Positions 46,359 to 59,030 of a stretch of 64,000 nucleotides of DNA are shown one piece after another; within the stretch, counting starts at the first letter, position 1, and each line of letters opens with the position of its first letter. The translations under genes were made by a program, and so were the position numbers. The notes under the pieces were generated by a model. That model had not been told where the DNA came from. It did not search any database and saw nothing but the letters and a program-made list of their open reading frames with translations. This DNA comes from Casuarina equisetifolia. Taxonomy: Eukaryota; Streptophyta; Magnoliopsida; Fagales; Casuarinaceae. The stretch is taken from NCBI GenBank assembly GCA_028551475.1, contig CM052362.1, positions 5,207,354 to 5,271,353 of the forward strand, read 5' to 3'.

Positions 46359-49300
46359 ATATGAAACCCAAAATCCAGTGAGTTTTGTAAAATCAGCATT
46401 TCGCAAGAAAAAGATCGGATCATCCCTCGGAAACCCACTTAGACTAAACCCAAAACCCTTGTTATGTTTACCATGTGGAATTAGGGTTTTTAAGTTTAAA
46501 ATTTATTTGGTTAAATTTAATGTCTAGTTCATGTAATAGGGAAATAACGCCACTTGCACCCTTGTATCTCGCGCATTTCATAGTCTTGGTGAAGGGCTAA
46601 CAGTCCCAAAAATGGGAATGACTCACGCAGGACCCGATTCTTAAAAGAGACAATCAGATGTCTTACCAAGGAGCTCACAAGTTGGCAGACATGCAGTACC
46701 AGAGCACACAAGACCTATGAGGAGACTTTCAAGGCTCCTGGTCACAGAGGTAAAGCTCCTATACGAAGAGGGTGGAACTAATGTAAAGGATAGACAAAAC
46801 AAATGGAAAACAACTATTTTGCATGTTATATTCTCTCATAGAATAGGACAGGCAATGGCTCCGTTTAATCCAAACTCCCCAACAAATCCAAAATCAGCCA
46901 AAGTGCACTTGATCTAATCTCAGCAGTATCAAAGCGTTAGGTCCTGCGGAGAGGGCACACCGAAAGACGTAGTGAAAAGTTTAAGTGTTGCTTGGAACAA
47001 ATGCAAGAGGCTATCACACGGCAGAACGTCTCCATACGGAGGAGATGAAGGGGTAGGTCCTTTGTATTGAACTCAATCTCACACCAGTAGGAAAAAGTTC
47101 GGTCGCTAGCCTTATTAATGAAGGGTTTCCTCTCCCTATTGTCAATTGGTTTCTTCACTTTAGACCCCTAAACCCATCAATGGAGCCTTCAGTAAACCTA
47201 GAAATATAAAATCACCTGTAAGGTGCAAATGATATACTCAAATCAAAATATCACCTTTTGACTAATTTTTAGAAAATCCATCATTTAGGTATGTTTATGC
47301 ATCTTCATTCTGTTTTCTATGGTCATCACGTACATATTCTCAACATCAAGTTTTAATAAGTTTTTTGAATATTGTAAATGTCTAGATCTGTAAGGGTTAC
47401 TAGAGTTTGTTTTATTAGTGCACATAATCTGAACTTTTATGTTTTGGCGTATTTAATGTATGCAACATCTCAACTTAATCTAAGAACCATAAGAGGCCCA
47501 ACTAACGGAGTTCTAATATTGATTTAGAACATTGAACTGGAAAAATCAACTGTTTGAGTTGCTCATGTCGGGGGCTCTGTTTTCACTTAAAGCAATTAGA
47601 TTCTGTAACTTCGGTGTTGACAGCGTTAAATCATTCCGATCATGATTATTGCATTCAAAAGGACCATCCGTTGCTAACAACCTTGATGGAAATAATCATA
47701 ATAATCAGATGTTAATTAGATTACGCAGAAACTAAGAAACTTATCTATAGTTGTAGGCGATATACCCATGGTCACAGCCAGTTGGAGCACCAAAATCCAT
47801 CCCCGCCTTTCTCTTGGAACCCTCCTCACTCTCGTGAATGTCCTTCCCAAATCCTAGCGCGACGTGGATGACCTGCCGAATTCATTGTAGACTTTACCAC
47901 GATCGATTAGGGGAAACGGGTCTGCAATGTTTGTTTTTTCATACAGGCAGCGTGGTTACAGTACTCAGATTGTGCCACCCATGCAATTCGTACTGCTCTA
48001 CACTCTATAAAGAGAGAGGCTCCATGTCCCTCCCCGCTCTAATTTTCGCCATTACATAGCCACTTGCAGAAATTTGCGTTGAAGTAGAAAATATAGGAAA
48101 TGTTCTTTGAAATAGTCCAAGAATGTCAAGTGGTACCTTGAGGCATCCTCGCTCTGTGAACCCAGCTGCTGCAGAAACGGAATGGAAGCAAGCATACCTG
48201 AGTATCTGCTAATCCTGGCGTAGTTGTTCTTAAATTCTTCGATGGCTTGTTTCCATTCGAGCTTCAGTGGCAGTTGGATTTACAGTGAGGATATGCTTGA
48301 AGAAACTATTTAACAGAATAATTACAAGCATGCAGTGTTACTGCTTTTCCTCGATGTCCTTTTTTTTTCCTTCCCATGTTTCATTTCTTCGTTTGACTGA
48401 AAACAAAGTGTCATGAAGCGTATCTTATGAAGCTATTTCATCCCACTGATTTTCACATTAACCCCTCTTAATTTAATATTTGTACTTAAGTAATAGTTGT
48501 GCCTAATTTCGACTGGTAGTTTTGGTTTTTGCTGCTGCTTTGGACATGTGCTGAAGCGCGAATTCATATTGGTGCAGGATACTGGGTAGTTCCGTTAAGT
48601 TTGATTAGAAGCTTACAGATTGGTTTTCGATACATGAAGTCCTTTTGCTGCGATGCTTTCAGTTCATATCAAGTGCCAATTAGCATGATTCAAAAAGAGA
48701 GAAAAATCGCCCGGCTATCATGGGTACAATGGGTATTCAGATAGTTTGTCATTTTTGGATCAGAGTTATTTGGTTATGCTTTTTGTGTTTTATCTCCCCC
48801 AGATAAAAATGTTACTCCATTGTGAGGGGAAAACTTTCGCTTGGTAATGAAGTCCAAGAATTTTCAAATTTCCTGGAATCCTGGTGCATCACTTAGCCAA
48901 TGGTTTGCAGTAAAGATTTAGTTTACGTTGAATTGAGTGCTGGAACATTGGAAGTGTAACAAGTCATTTACCCCATTTACACTAGTTTTTTCCTCTGTTC
49001 ATCAAGTTTCCGGGTCCTGCTTGGATGAGGAAAGAATTCAATTGGGTTGTGGCCCTAGAGAGTTCTCATATGCAAACATGATCAATGCTCTCCCCAATAC
49101 ATCTTCCCCAAAGAAAACAGAACAAAATAAATGAAAAGGCAAATGAAAGGAACAGACTTAATCGCCATTGTCCCCTGCAAATAGGATCAACTTTATGCAA
49201 CTTCTTTTCCGGGAATAGGTATTCGTAATCAACAATATTGGTGATGCCTGCAAAACCAGTAAATGGATGAGGTTGGTATACAATACATAATTATAAATTC

Positions 49301-49860
49301 TAGCAAAACTACACTAAGATTAGCCAGGTATAGATTGATTTAAAATCTGATTCAAGATCAATATAAATGAGTCTATGCTAGTTAATCTGATCGTAACATA
49401 GGTTATGTAATTCAAAGGGATCAAGTTGGAAATGACACCCCCAAATTGTTAAACTCTAATGAATTAGTGGAACATTTAATTATTAAGTATTTATCGACTT
49501 AAGTAGTGATCATTTATTATTAGATCACAAATTAAGATGCTTTTTTTTTCCTTTTTCAGGGCTTAACAGTTTTTGCCATAAGAGTGCTTATTCAACAATG
49601 ATAAATCGAACTTTTCAAGCCATTCACTGTCTGAAAACATGGGTGGCTTTGAAGCCACGCTTCTCTTTTGCTATATTTCTTTCTTAAAGTTTAGATATGT
49701 TTCGTGTAAACTGTGTATTCGTTGCAGTCATTCTTACATGGTTGCCCGTGGACTCATTATAGTTGATGCATAACTTTCACTTTTGATGCTACGTTAGAGT
49801 TACAGCTGAAGGAATTAAAATAATGCTTTATGCTGTCTCATGCAAACCCATACACTAGTT

Positions 49861-50018
49861 TTTTTTTTAATTTTTAATTTTTAATTTTTAATTTAATTTA
49901 ATTTTTTTTAATTTTTTGTTAGGTAAATGGAGTTGTACGGTAGGTGGGCATTGAACCGGTGAACTTTTGGCATCGGGTAACATATAGGCCGCCAATTAAG
50001 CCACATGCTTGGATACAA
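49861..50018 (-). mobile_element. tRNA-derived SINE, copy in spacer X2
   Basis: Allelic to 8061-8170. B box at 49947-49957; the A box at 49992-50003 has one change. The tail has grown into an AATTTTT-type repeat of about 60 bp (49860-49917), against about 11 bp in copy 1. Confidence 0.75.
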
Positions 50019-50395
50019 CCCCCACACTAGTAGCTAAGATCTTACCAGAAATGTAAAATTACCTTTAAAGTGCAAATGATACACTCAATCAAAATATCAT
50101 CATTCCTTTTGATTGAGTCTTACGAAATTCATTACTTAGGTATGCTTATGCATCTTCATTCTATTTACTATAAAAATCAAGTACATATATTCATCAAGTT
50201 TTGATATATTCTCTGAATGTTAAGAATGTCTAGATTAATAAGAGTCACTAGAGTTTTTTTTAAAGTGCACATAATTTGTACTTTCATTTTGTGGATTTTT
50301 TAATGCATGCAATATCTCAACTTAATCTAAGAACCATAATATGTTCAACTAACAAAGTTCTAACATTGATTTAGAACATTGGACTTGAAAAAGCA

Positions 50396-50879
50396 ACTAT
50401 GTGAGAACATTGTTCTAACATTGTTTAACGCTTTTTCCATTCACCTTTTACACCACCATCATTTGAGTTCTTTTGTCCTGCTATTAGTTTACTAGAAAAG
50501 GATAAGGAAAGGGGAAGAGGGTTGGTATTTCAACAGTACATGTACTAGGCTTCAACATCATCATAAACAAGAATTATACAAAATTCAGTTGTAATTCTAT
50601 TGTTCTCTACCCTAGTCTTCCTAATTGTAGGTAAAAATTTGAGACATTGATAATCATTTTCAACCAAAATCGATCCAAATGTTAATTATTTGGCGCCAAA
50701 AAGCGTCTGACGGCAAAAATTTTATTGCAAACACTTGGACACGAGCTTAAAACTACGAAGAGGTCCCCGTTAGTCATCCAACAACTTCAATTGGAGCTTC
50801 ATTAACCATTCATAGCCAGCAAATAGTAGTTGGCAGTGTTTATTTCTTTAACAACAAATGCATGCCTTTGGCTGTCTAA
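50396..50879 (-). other. 3' flank and former 3' UTR of WAK copy 3
   Basis: It matches 9841-10324 almost base for base and 28211-28694 more loosely. No other feature is seen. Confidence 0.65.
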
Positions 50880-53800
50880 TTATCTGCCATCATCCAATGG
50901 TTCCGGCACAAGGTTTCTTATGCTATCATACCCAACAGTTTCAATGTTCAAAGAGCAGCTAGTACCAGCATCAATGCTAAAACATTGTCTAGGTTTAGTA
51001 AGCAAGTACTCAGTTTCCTCGAAAGAGAGATTATCCTTTTTCCAAAGCTGTGTTTTTATAATTCTCAAACCCTCTAACTCTATTGCCACTTCCTTCACAG
51101 ATGGCCTATCCTTCCCACTTACACCTAAGCATGCTTTTGACAAGATTAGCAATTTCCTTCAATGCCTCAATATTATCCTCCTGTATGATGTGAGTGTCAA
51201 AAATTTGAAGTAGCCGGCCCTTTTTCAATGCTAAAGCAAAATACAAAGCAAGATTTGTATCATCTCCTATCTTATAAAAAAAATTACCTTTATACCAGTT
51301 AATAATTTAGCCAAAACAACACCAAAACTATAGACATCACTTTTCTCTATTAGTAGGACAGTTTGAAAAGACTCAGGATCTAAGTACTCATGAGTTTCTT
51401 GAACCAAAGTGGTTGCTTGTCTTTCATTAGTAGAAATAAGAATTAAAGCTCCAAAGTCAGCTACTTTTGCTGTGAGATTATCATCTAAGAATATATTTTC
51501 AGATTTTACATCCCTATGAATAATTGGCATAGAAGCTTCAGAATGCAAATATGCAAGTGCTCCTATAGTTTCTATTGCTATCTTTAAACACTTTTCCCAT
51601 GAAAGAAAGATTAAGCATCTATTCTCATGAACATGGTAGAAAAAGGTCCCATTTGTGATGAATTCATAAGCTAACAAGGGTACTTCAGTTTCTAGACAAC
51701 AACCTAATAGCTTAACCACATTTTAATGATTGATTTGGGTCAGTAAAATCACCTTATATATGAATTGCTTAATTTGACTATGGTCAAAGGTTTTGGACTT
51801 CTTAATGGCAACTACTTTGTTACCTTTTAAAGTTCCTTTATAAACAATTCCGTTGCCTCATTTACCGAGAATTCAACTCTCATCATAGTTGTTAGTGGCC
51901 ATTTTAAGCTCTTCTACAGTAAATGTTTTTGTTGCTTCTTCGGATCCTTTATAATTTGATAGTTGCTCTTGTAATATTAAGCCACCATTTTGTTGAAATA
52001 ATTTTCTCCTAAGCTTGATGAGCTGTCTTCTTTCTAGCCCCCAATAGATCTAAAAACTTCCGGTGAGCAATACTAAGAGTTCTATGAAAATGACTACATA
52101 TGTTCAAATAAAAACTTGGATCAAAATTAGCACCATTGTTTTGTTAGTTAGGATATTTGAAAAATTCTATTGCAAAGATATCATGTAAGGTTGACTCAAT
52201 TAGGATTCGAATTGCTACATAAGTCATGTGTATGGAAAGATAGATGTACAATTGGTGACTCCCAAATATGGTTCATGTCAAAGTTGAAAATAATTAAAAA
52301 TGTAGATAGTTACAACCCCTCTAGGAAAATTATGGATTTTTTGACAATCTTTCAAAAAGAGTCTAAAGTTTAAATCATTTTTCAATTACTAATTGTTCAT
52401 ACTATCTTAAAGTTTGTAGAAACAATAACATGTTAATCATACTTTAAAAAATTGTAAAATAAAAAAAGGTCACAAAAACAATAGGTGGTGGATAAGGCAT
52501 GTTCGAATGTAGGACACCTATATGATTAGTTTGGATAAAATCACATATTAGAACAAAAGGAAAAAAAAGGAAAAAAAAAATTGAGCAATCAAAGAGTCAA
52601 TCATCTACTACTTCAACTATATGATGCACCATACAAAAGTCAAAGAGAGTTTAATTAAGTGTAGCTCAAGATTGATCAATTGACAAAGTCTCAAGAAGAC
52701 TAATTATTAGGGCAATTAATCACTATTTTAAATAATGAGCCATAGAACTTGATGGCAAGGGTTTTTCTTAATATAAATTTTGAAAGTTTTCTTTGAGATA
52801 GTCTTTGTAATATGGTGTACGAGATTCATTTTTTTAATTATGCATTTTAGTTTTTCTTGATCAAATACAAATTTAACATGTTTAACTCCTAATCCTCATT
52901 TTTACACTCAATTGGTATTAAAGTTTCAATTGAAGAGAAGGTATGTTCACTTGGATCAATTACCATAAGAATCTAAGGTTTCTAAATGGTTTGAATGGAC
53001 AAATTGTGCTTATATTCTTTCAAAAATACTCAGTCTAATTTTAGAGGGTTTTAGTAATTGATAGTTTACCTCTTCTCATAGTAATTGAATGTTTTCTTAG
53101 CCTTACATTTTTTTATTTCTTTTTTGTTATATTTTTAATGACATTTTAATAATCTTTCAAGCATGTAGTTGATACCTCAAATAGATAATATTAGAAAAGG
53201 GAGTCAATGTAATAAAAGGATTAACAAAAAAAATATTTAAGGCCTAGGACACTTTGAAGGGTGTTTGGTGAATTTTAAATGCAAGTGAACATATTAAACA
53301 AGTACTATAATGATAAAAAAGTGTATCATCCTACAGAGATTAGTGAATACTAGACTAATTAAGTACCAACAATGAATCAATCTTAAAATTTTTCTAACAA
53401 ATCAAAAAAATAGTTGATGATGAATAAAATTCATAATTTCCAAAAAAAAAAATTTAAGACTAATTAAAGTTGAATCCAAGTAAGAAAAAACAATATGAAA
53501 AACATATTAGAGTATTTAATTTTACCATAACTACTAAATTTGAATTTTCATAATTTCTACGTACAAAAATGATAATACCTATGTGATGGCAAAACTTCCT
53601 AATTTATTTACTATCATATGTCTAGGTATAATAAACTTACTACATTTATTAATTTACTATAATTTATGTGAATTGAAATAAATAAAGTGCATTAGGATTT
53701 ATGAACATTCTTAGTTTACAATAAATCTTTTGATCATCTTATCACCAAAACTCAAACAAATAACATAATATATCTCTATCCATATTTAATTTATGGTTAT

Positions 53801-56448
53801 ATATTATGAGAAATAATTACATATTATTACCTCTTAGTCTCAAACATGCATGTTAAATCATTCAAGTAGTAGTCAATCACTCAAAAGCATTACTTATAAT
53901 AATATATAACTCACATAAATAAAATATCTTGTAAAACATAAAAACTTATAAAATTCACATGATCATAGTTAGGCTACATTGTTGCTCTAACAAAGAAAAT
54001 TTGGAACATAATGAAACAACAAACCAAAATAATGATAGAAATTAAGCAAAACATCTTAAATGAAAGAAAAACAAAAAAGTTGTCACCATACTATCTTCCT
54101 TTAGAAATTCTTTGAAAAATTCATACAAATTAAACCAAAATCAAGAATGATATGAAGTAGAGGTAAGCTTTCGTACCTCTATCTCCCTTTTTCTTCTTGG
54201 TTTTCTCTTTCTTTCTTAATTTTCTCTTTTTTCCTTAGTTCCAGCGGCACCACACTTTTTCTCTCCCTTTTTTCTTTTTTCTTTCTCTTGTGCGGCCCTC
54301 TCCCTTTTCAATTCACGTTGCTTTTCGTTTTATGTTGTCTTGGGAGGCGTGCCTTAAATTCTCTCTTCATAATTCACGCCCCTTTCCTTTTTATTTTGAC
54401 TTTTTTGTCCTTTTTCTTTTATTTTCCTTTCTTTAGGTTACTGGCTGGGAGTTTCAGGTTTAATACCAATATTTTAGCAACAAATCCAATAAATCTAAGT
54501 GTAGTGTTCGGTATATTGATTTTTTTTGGAAAGGGAGTGTGTGCGAGTTGTTTATTTCAAGAATAGGTTGGATCCAACCAACTGCACTTTTTTTCATTAT
54601 AATTGGAAAGGTGCAACTTTTGAATAAATTAATAAATCTATTTAAGAATCATAGCATTTCACGATTTATTGGTAAATCTACTTCCATTTCTTTTGAATTT
54701 TCTGCATAGGTAATAAATATTTAATTAAATATATAAAAATTCAAATATTATCTCATAAAAATTATATTATTTATATATTAAAATAGTCAAAATAACTCTA
54801 TAAATATAGAGTTATCAAAGGGCAAAAGAATGAGTGAACTACCTTTAGAGATCGGGAAGCCATATCCCACTATGGACTGTTTACAATTATCAAACCAAAA
54901 CAATAAAATTATTAAATTATTAAATTATAACGTAATCGTATATACTCACACAGCGCAATGGTGATAACCCTAGAATTGCTGGTTTTAGGCGTGCAAAATG
55001 TTGCATTTCTGCTTCCATCATCTTCGTGCCCCGTAAAACAAACACTACCGCAAGGATCTGGCCTTTTGCACTCATCAATATCTGAAACGTAGGGAAGCCA
55101 ATTAGAACTGACAAGATAGCAACACAATAGCCTTATGTGCTTGTTTAGCTAACGACTAACTTCTACTATACTAGCCAAGTAACAGTCAAGCTTACTAAGC
55201 TTGGACAAAAAGGAAGAAAAAACATGTTAAAGTTGTGTGAGTCGTTTTACATTGCTTAAATATTACTTATGAGTCTTTTTTAATCTAAAAATTATACCTT
55301 TAATAATAAACTGGTTCTTAACATAACATAAAATATATGTTAATGAACCAACACCCCTAGCATAGAATTTACAATTTATAATGGTCTGTGATATGACGTA
55401 TACTTTTGGCATGGAATTATAGTCTATGTTAACTATGAGGACCACATTAAGAATTGTATAAGACATTAAATATCACTTAAATTCTATTTGATAATTCTTT
55501 TTAAAATAAAAGTCAGTCCCTTAATTATAAACCAGCTTTAATTCAGAAATAGACTTCCTAACAAAATAAAGCATGACTTGGTAGACGAAATATTCACCGT
55601 TACCTTTGCAACCACCGGCGAGGTAAGGGTTCCCGTCATAGCCTTTGGAGCAACGGCAGCGCTACCCAAGACCATTGGTGGAATTGTAACATTCGCTAGA
55701 TGCTGCCTTACATACGTAGCTTGTCTGATTTTCCTGAGCTTCAAGGCACGTCTTATTTTCAACTACCCAATCAAGCACCATTGGAACTTTCGTCTTGTTC
55801 TGGAAATTCGAAAGATCTAGAGAGGAAAATTTGTGTGCTGCTTCTTCCACGAGAAAACCAAAACCACATGGAATAAAGCTCTGGAAATGGAGTCTTCGTT
55901 CAAGGTCCCAACAGATACATTAAAATATGTAATATTTTCTGGGATAGAAGACTGGCAACAACCAACACCATCGCATGAACCATTGACCACACTGCCAATA
56001 CTGTCGCAGCGGGAGACGCATCCAGTCGTGAAATTCTTCTGTGCAGTTCTGCCTTCAATATAAGCAACAGTGTTACACCAACAGCAGTGAACTTGTTCTT
56101 CTTAGATGAGGCGACAAACTTGCCTACATTGAACTTCTTCTTGAAGAAGACCCCGTTATCACATCGACGGGCAATCAAGTTTGACACTCGCAAATCACCT
56201 TCCAACGATATGTTGAGGACCTCTACGTTACGTTTGCCCAAAAAAGGTTTTGGATGGTCAAACGCGTAGTTACAAGTGATGAGAAAAGATGGAGCAAGGA
56301 AACAGTCCTTGCTTGTCCCAAATGGGTAGGGGATAGAGACCGATCCACATGTTCGGTTGCAGCTTGGGTTGGTTTCCGGCGACACGACTACTACTGAGAT
56401 CAGAACCCCAAATAGCAGCTTCTTGAAAAGCATTCCACAAAAAGCCAT
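50880..56448 (-). pseudogene. WAK-like receptor kinase, copy 3 (dead, three exons)
   Basis: Exon equivalents: 55604-56448, 54950-55081 and 50880-52093 (minus), with splice sites kept. Exon 1 keeps the signal peptide and CNRTCGSVS start, but has 1-bp losses near 56077 and 55888 and a TAC-to-TAG stop at 55662-55664. Exon 2 lacks 39 bp relative to the intact gene, removing 13 residues with two of the six EGF cysteines. Exon 3 has stops at 52050-52052 and 51723-51725, further stops around the ATP loop, and a frameshift near 51275. HRDVKSEN and DFG remain legible. A 1.6-kb solo LTR sits in intron 2, and the TATA box is altered. No full receptor can be made. Confidence 0.94.
53262..54817 (-). mobile_element. 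Solo LTR in intron 2 of WAK copy 3, hairpin-ended family
   Basis: It reads TGTTTGGTGAAT...GAGTTATCA, the reverse orientation of the family, 1556 bp. The 5-bp duplication AAGGG flanks it (53257-53261, 54818-54822). Intron 2 of the intact gene has the empty site at 31015-31019. The pyrimidine-rich stretch at 54180-54440 is internal to the LTR. Confidence 0.93.
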
Positions 56449-56529
56449 CGCTTGCGTTGTTGTCTGTGTGTCTTCTCTTTTGAGAACTGTTGTTTTCTCG
56501 GTATGCCGACGACTTTGAATGGCCCTCCT

Positions 56530-56536
56530 CTTTATG
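56530..56536 (-). promoter_or_regulatory. Altered TATA box of WAK copy 3
   Basis: CATAAAG stands where the intact gene has TATAAAG, 82 bp upstream of the start codon. The change should weaken TBP binding, as expected for a decaying gene. Confidence 0.5.
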
Positions 56537-57432
56537 GAAGGCAAGTATCTCTATAACGAGACTCAGTCCTGGATTTAAAAAGGGGTGGAGAAATAGGTGT
56601 TGAGAACTAAAACAAGAATTTGAAAAAAAAAAAAAGCATGAAAGAGATAGGGTGAATCAGTCAAGAAACATCTAGTCTTTTTATACATACATGAGGACAT
56701 TCAACAAAATACCCCTATTCTATTTTTTGACGTGACACTTTTTGATAAACATTTAAAGTTTATATTCACGAGGTATTGATTTATTACCAGTTAGTGCTTA
56801 ACTTTTTTTTCTTTTAATAGGCAAAAGGGATGAAGAATGTGATGTCTCGTACCAGACCTTCGTTGTTTCTCTTCTAAGTGATTTTTATTTCTTTTATAGG
56901 TTTAGTGGTGCAGAAACGTCGACCATTTGTTGCTTAAAGTAGTTATAATCAGAAAAAGTGCAACTTGCATAAGAGAGCTTATTTTACTCACGAAGCCTTG
57001 GGAATCTCATCTGTTTTCTTCGTCTGTTGTCATTTTCCTCGTGAGTCACCGTAGTTGTATTTTTCCATGCACGTCCCTAGTTGACAAGTCTCTGTGGAGC
57101 GTGTTCAAGACGACAGAAAAATTGGACCCCAATATTTCTTTACGGAGTATTCAATTATAGACGGAGGGAATTTGAAGTTTACTTCATCTGATATGTTCTG
57201 GAAGACTAAGTCTTAAAAATTTGATTTTATTAATGCAAATTTACGTTTTCATGAAAAAAGATTAAGTCTTATACTTATTAAGAGTGAAATTTACGGATAT
57301 TGGGTTTTTCAATAACAATATGTTTTAAAAGCAATTATATGTGTTTTAAGGATTGAAAATTACTCTCCAACTGAACATGCTCCGCGTGCTCTGATTTTTG
57401 CGAGAAAATTCAATCCTCCCGATGTAAAACAA

Positions 57433-57447
57433 GTCAACATAGTCAAC
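57433..57447 (-). promoter_or_regulatory. Pair of W-box-like cores
   Basis: GTCAAC at 57433 and 57442, 9 bp apart, with TTGAC on the gene strand. P1 has three in the same place. Confidence 0.42.
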
Positions 57448-58695
57448 ACAGAATTGAATAGCGGCCACCTCAGAAGCAACCTTTATCTCCTTGCCGACGC
57501 ATTTACTTTTGTAAAGTATGAACGTGACCCTGCATCAAACCAGATTGAAAAAAGAAAGTAAGAAAGAAGTTTATGGATGAAGACTTGGATTTCTGTATCC
57601 CATAGACAAAGGTTCGACCAGCAAGGACGAAGACCAGGCTTTGGAGTATGAAACACGTCTGGGCTTTGCCTCACTGACCACTACTTACTCCAAGTCTCCC
57701 AACAACTTTCCGCGCAAGACGCACGAAAGTGTAATAAAACTACAAAGCATTTAAGGCACACCTCCCCGTCAACAAGTTAGCAGTCAGCGGGGACGTAGAC
57801 AGCTTCGTGCAGCTGCCTGTCCATTGAAGCTTCGCCCTTGCTAATCGGACCACACTACAGGAGTACTTCTACAAGCTATAGAAATCTCCTTGTTCATCAA
57901 CGAGTTGCATTTTGTTGTGCACGTCTCCCGATTGACAAGGCGACAGAAAAACGGGAAGAAGAAGTTCTCTTTGAATAATGAGTCTGAAACTTATAGACAG
58001 CTGAGGGGAATATTAATAGATAAAATTATCTTTTTATTTTCACGCTTAATTTTGATTTCACTCTTTGACAACCTGTACCGATTATCGCAGGATGTTTTCT
58101 CTAGTTATACCCTCCTCTTTCCTTTGTTTCTTCCTCTCTCTCCAACCTTCTTACTGGCCGAGTGTCTCAACCATTGTGAAGAAGCGAGACTTAAATCATC
58201 CCATACTTTCATGTCTACTTTGCAAATAATAAAGCATATCAATCTCACGTCTTCTGCATCTAAAATTTTCTCTCTTTTTGTCTGTTCTCTACAGTTTCTT
58301 TCCATGCATGTCTCTTAATATTCCAATGTTTGAACCGTTTGGTCTTCGTCTATGAATAATTGATGTGATGTTATGTCTTGGAATAGTTATGGCGTAGTAG
58401 GTGACCAGTACGTGCCTGTTCAATAAATCGCTGTCGATGTTGCTTTGGAAAATGAGGGTCCAGTCGCAGCCAATTGAATGTAGCTTTGGAAAATGTCTGG
58501 AAAAAGGGTGAAAAGACAAGGGAGAAAGTGAAGGGAAGACCTTGACTGGAAATAATTATTTTTGTATTAAATAGAGGCAGTGAAAAAGGAAAAGAGGAGA
58601 GTCATCGTTATCAGCACAATAACAAGGTACATTTTATAATTACGTTTTGTAAAAATGGCTGCAGTGTTTTAACAGTAACGTGGAAGACTTAAATG

Positions 58696-59030
58696 AAGTG
58701 CCATGGCAGTTCAAACCATCATGGACAGAAAATCTCATTAGAATTTATATGTGCTGCCACTGGAAAAGTTTCTAGATTAGATTTGATTTCGTATGGATTG
58801 GATTTGATTTGGTTTTGTACAATTAAATATTATTTGGTTATGTAGATTGGATTCAACTATAATTTTTGTAAATTTTCTCTATATATAAACGTATGAATCT
58901 ATTTCTGTAATCATCAGGAAATTAAATAAAAAAAATTCTTTACATTTAAGTTGCTCGTGTTCTTCCCTAATTCCTCCAGTGAAGAACACTTTCGGCTATC
59001 GATTATTAAATTTCTTTCAGGTTCTCTCAT
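58696..59030. other. Unique AT-rich stretch after unit 3
   Basis: No gene or known element is seen. The motif GATTGGATTTGATTTGG occurs near 58793. It joins the end of P3 to the decayed X fragment. Confidence 0.5.

Larger units (their letters stand above)
44714..50395. other. Spacer X, copy 2 (no recognisable gene)
   Basis: It is the duplicate of 4384-8556 and is interrupted by a solo LTR (45003-46358). It includes about 95 bp (47065-47160) absent from copy 1. The short frames at 47838-48059 and 48529-48744 match those of copy 1 but are extended or cut by point changes, as expected for noncoding sequence. Confidence 0.7.
56449..58695 (-). other. Upstream region of WAK copy 3 (P3)
   Basis: It is nearly identical to P1 from 56546 on. 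Unit homology ends near 58695, just after GACTTAAATGA. No coding frame is supported; the short frames match shadows in P1. Confidence 0.72.
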
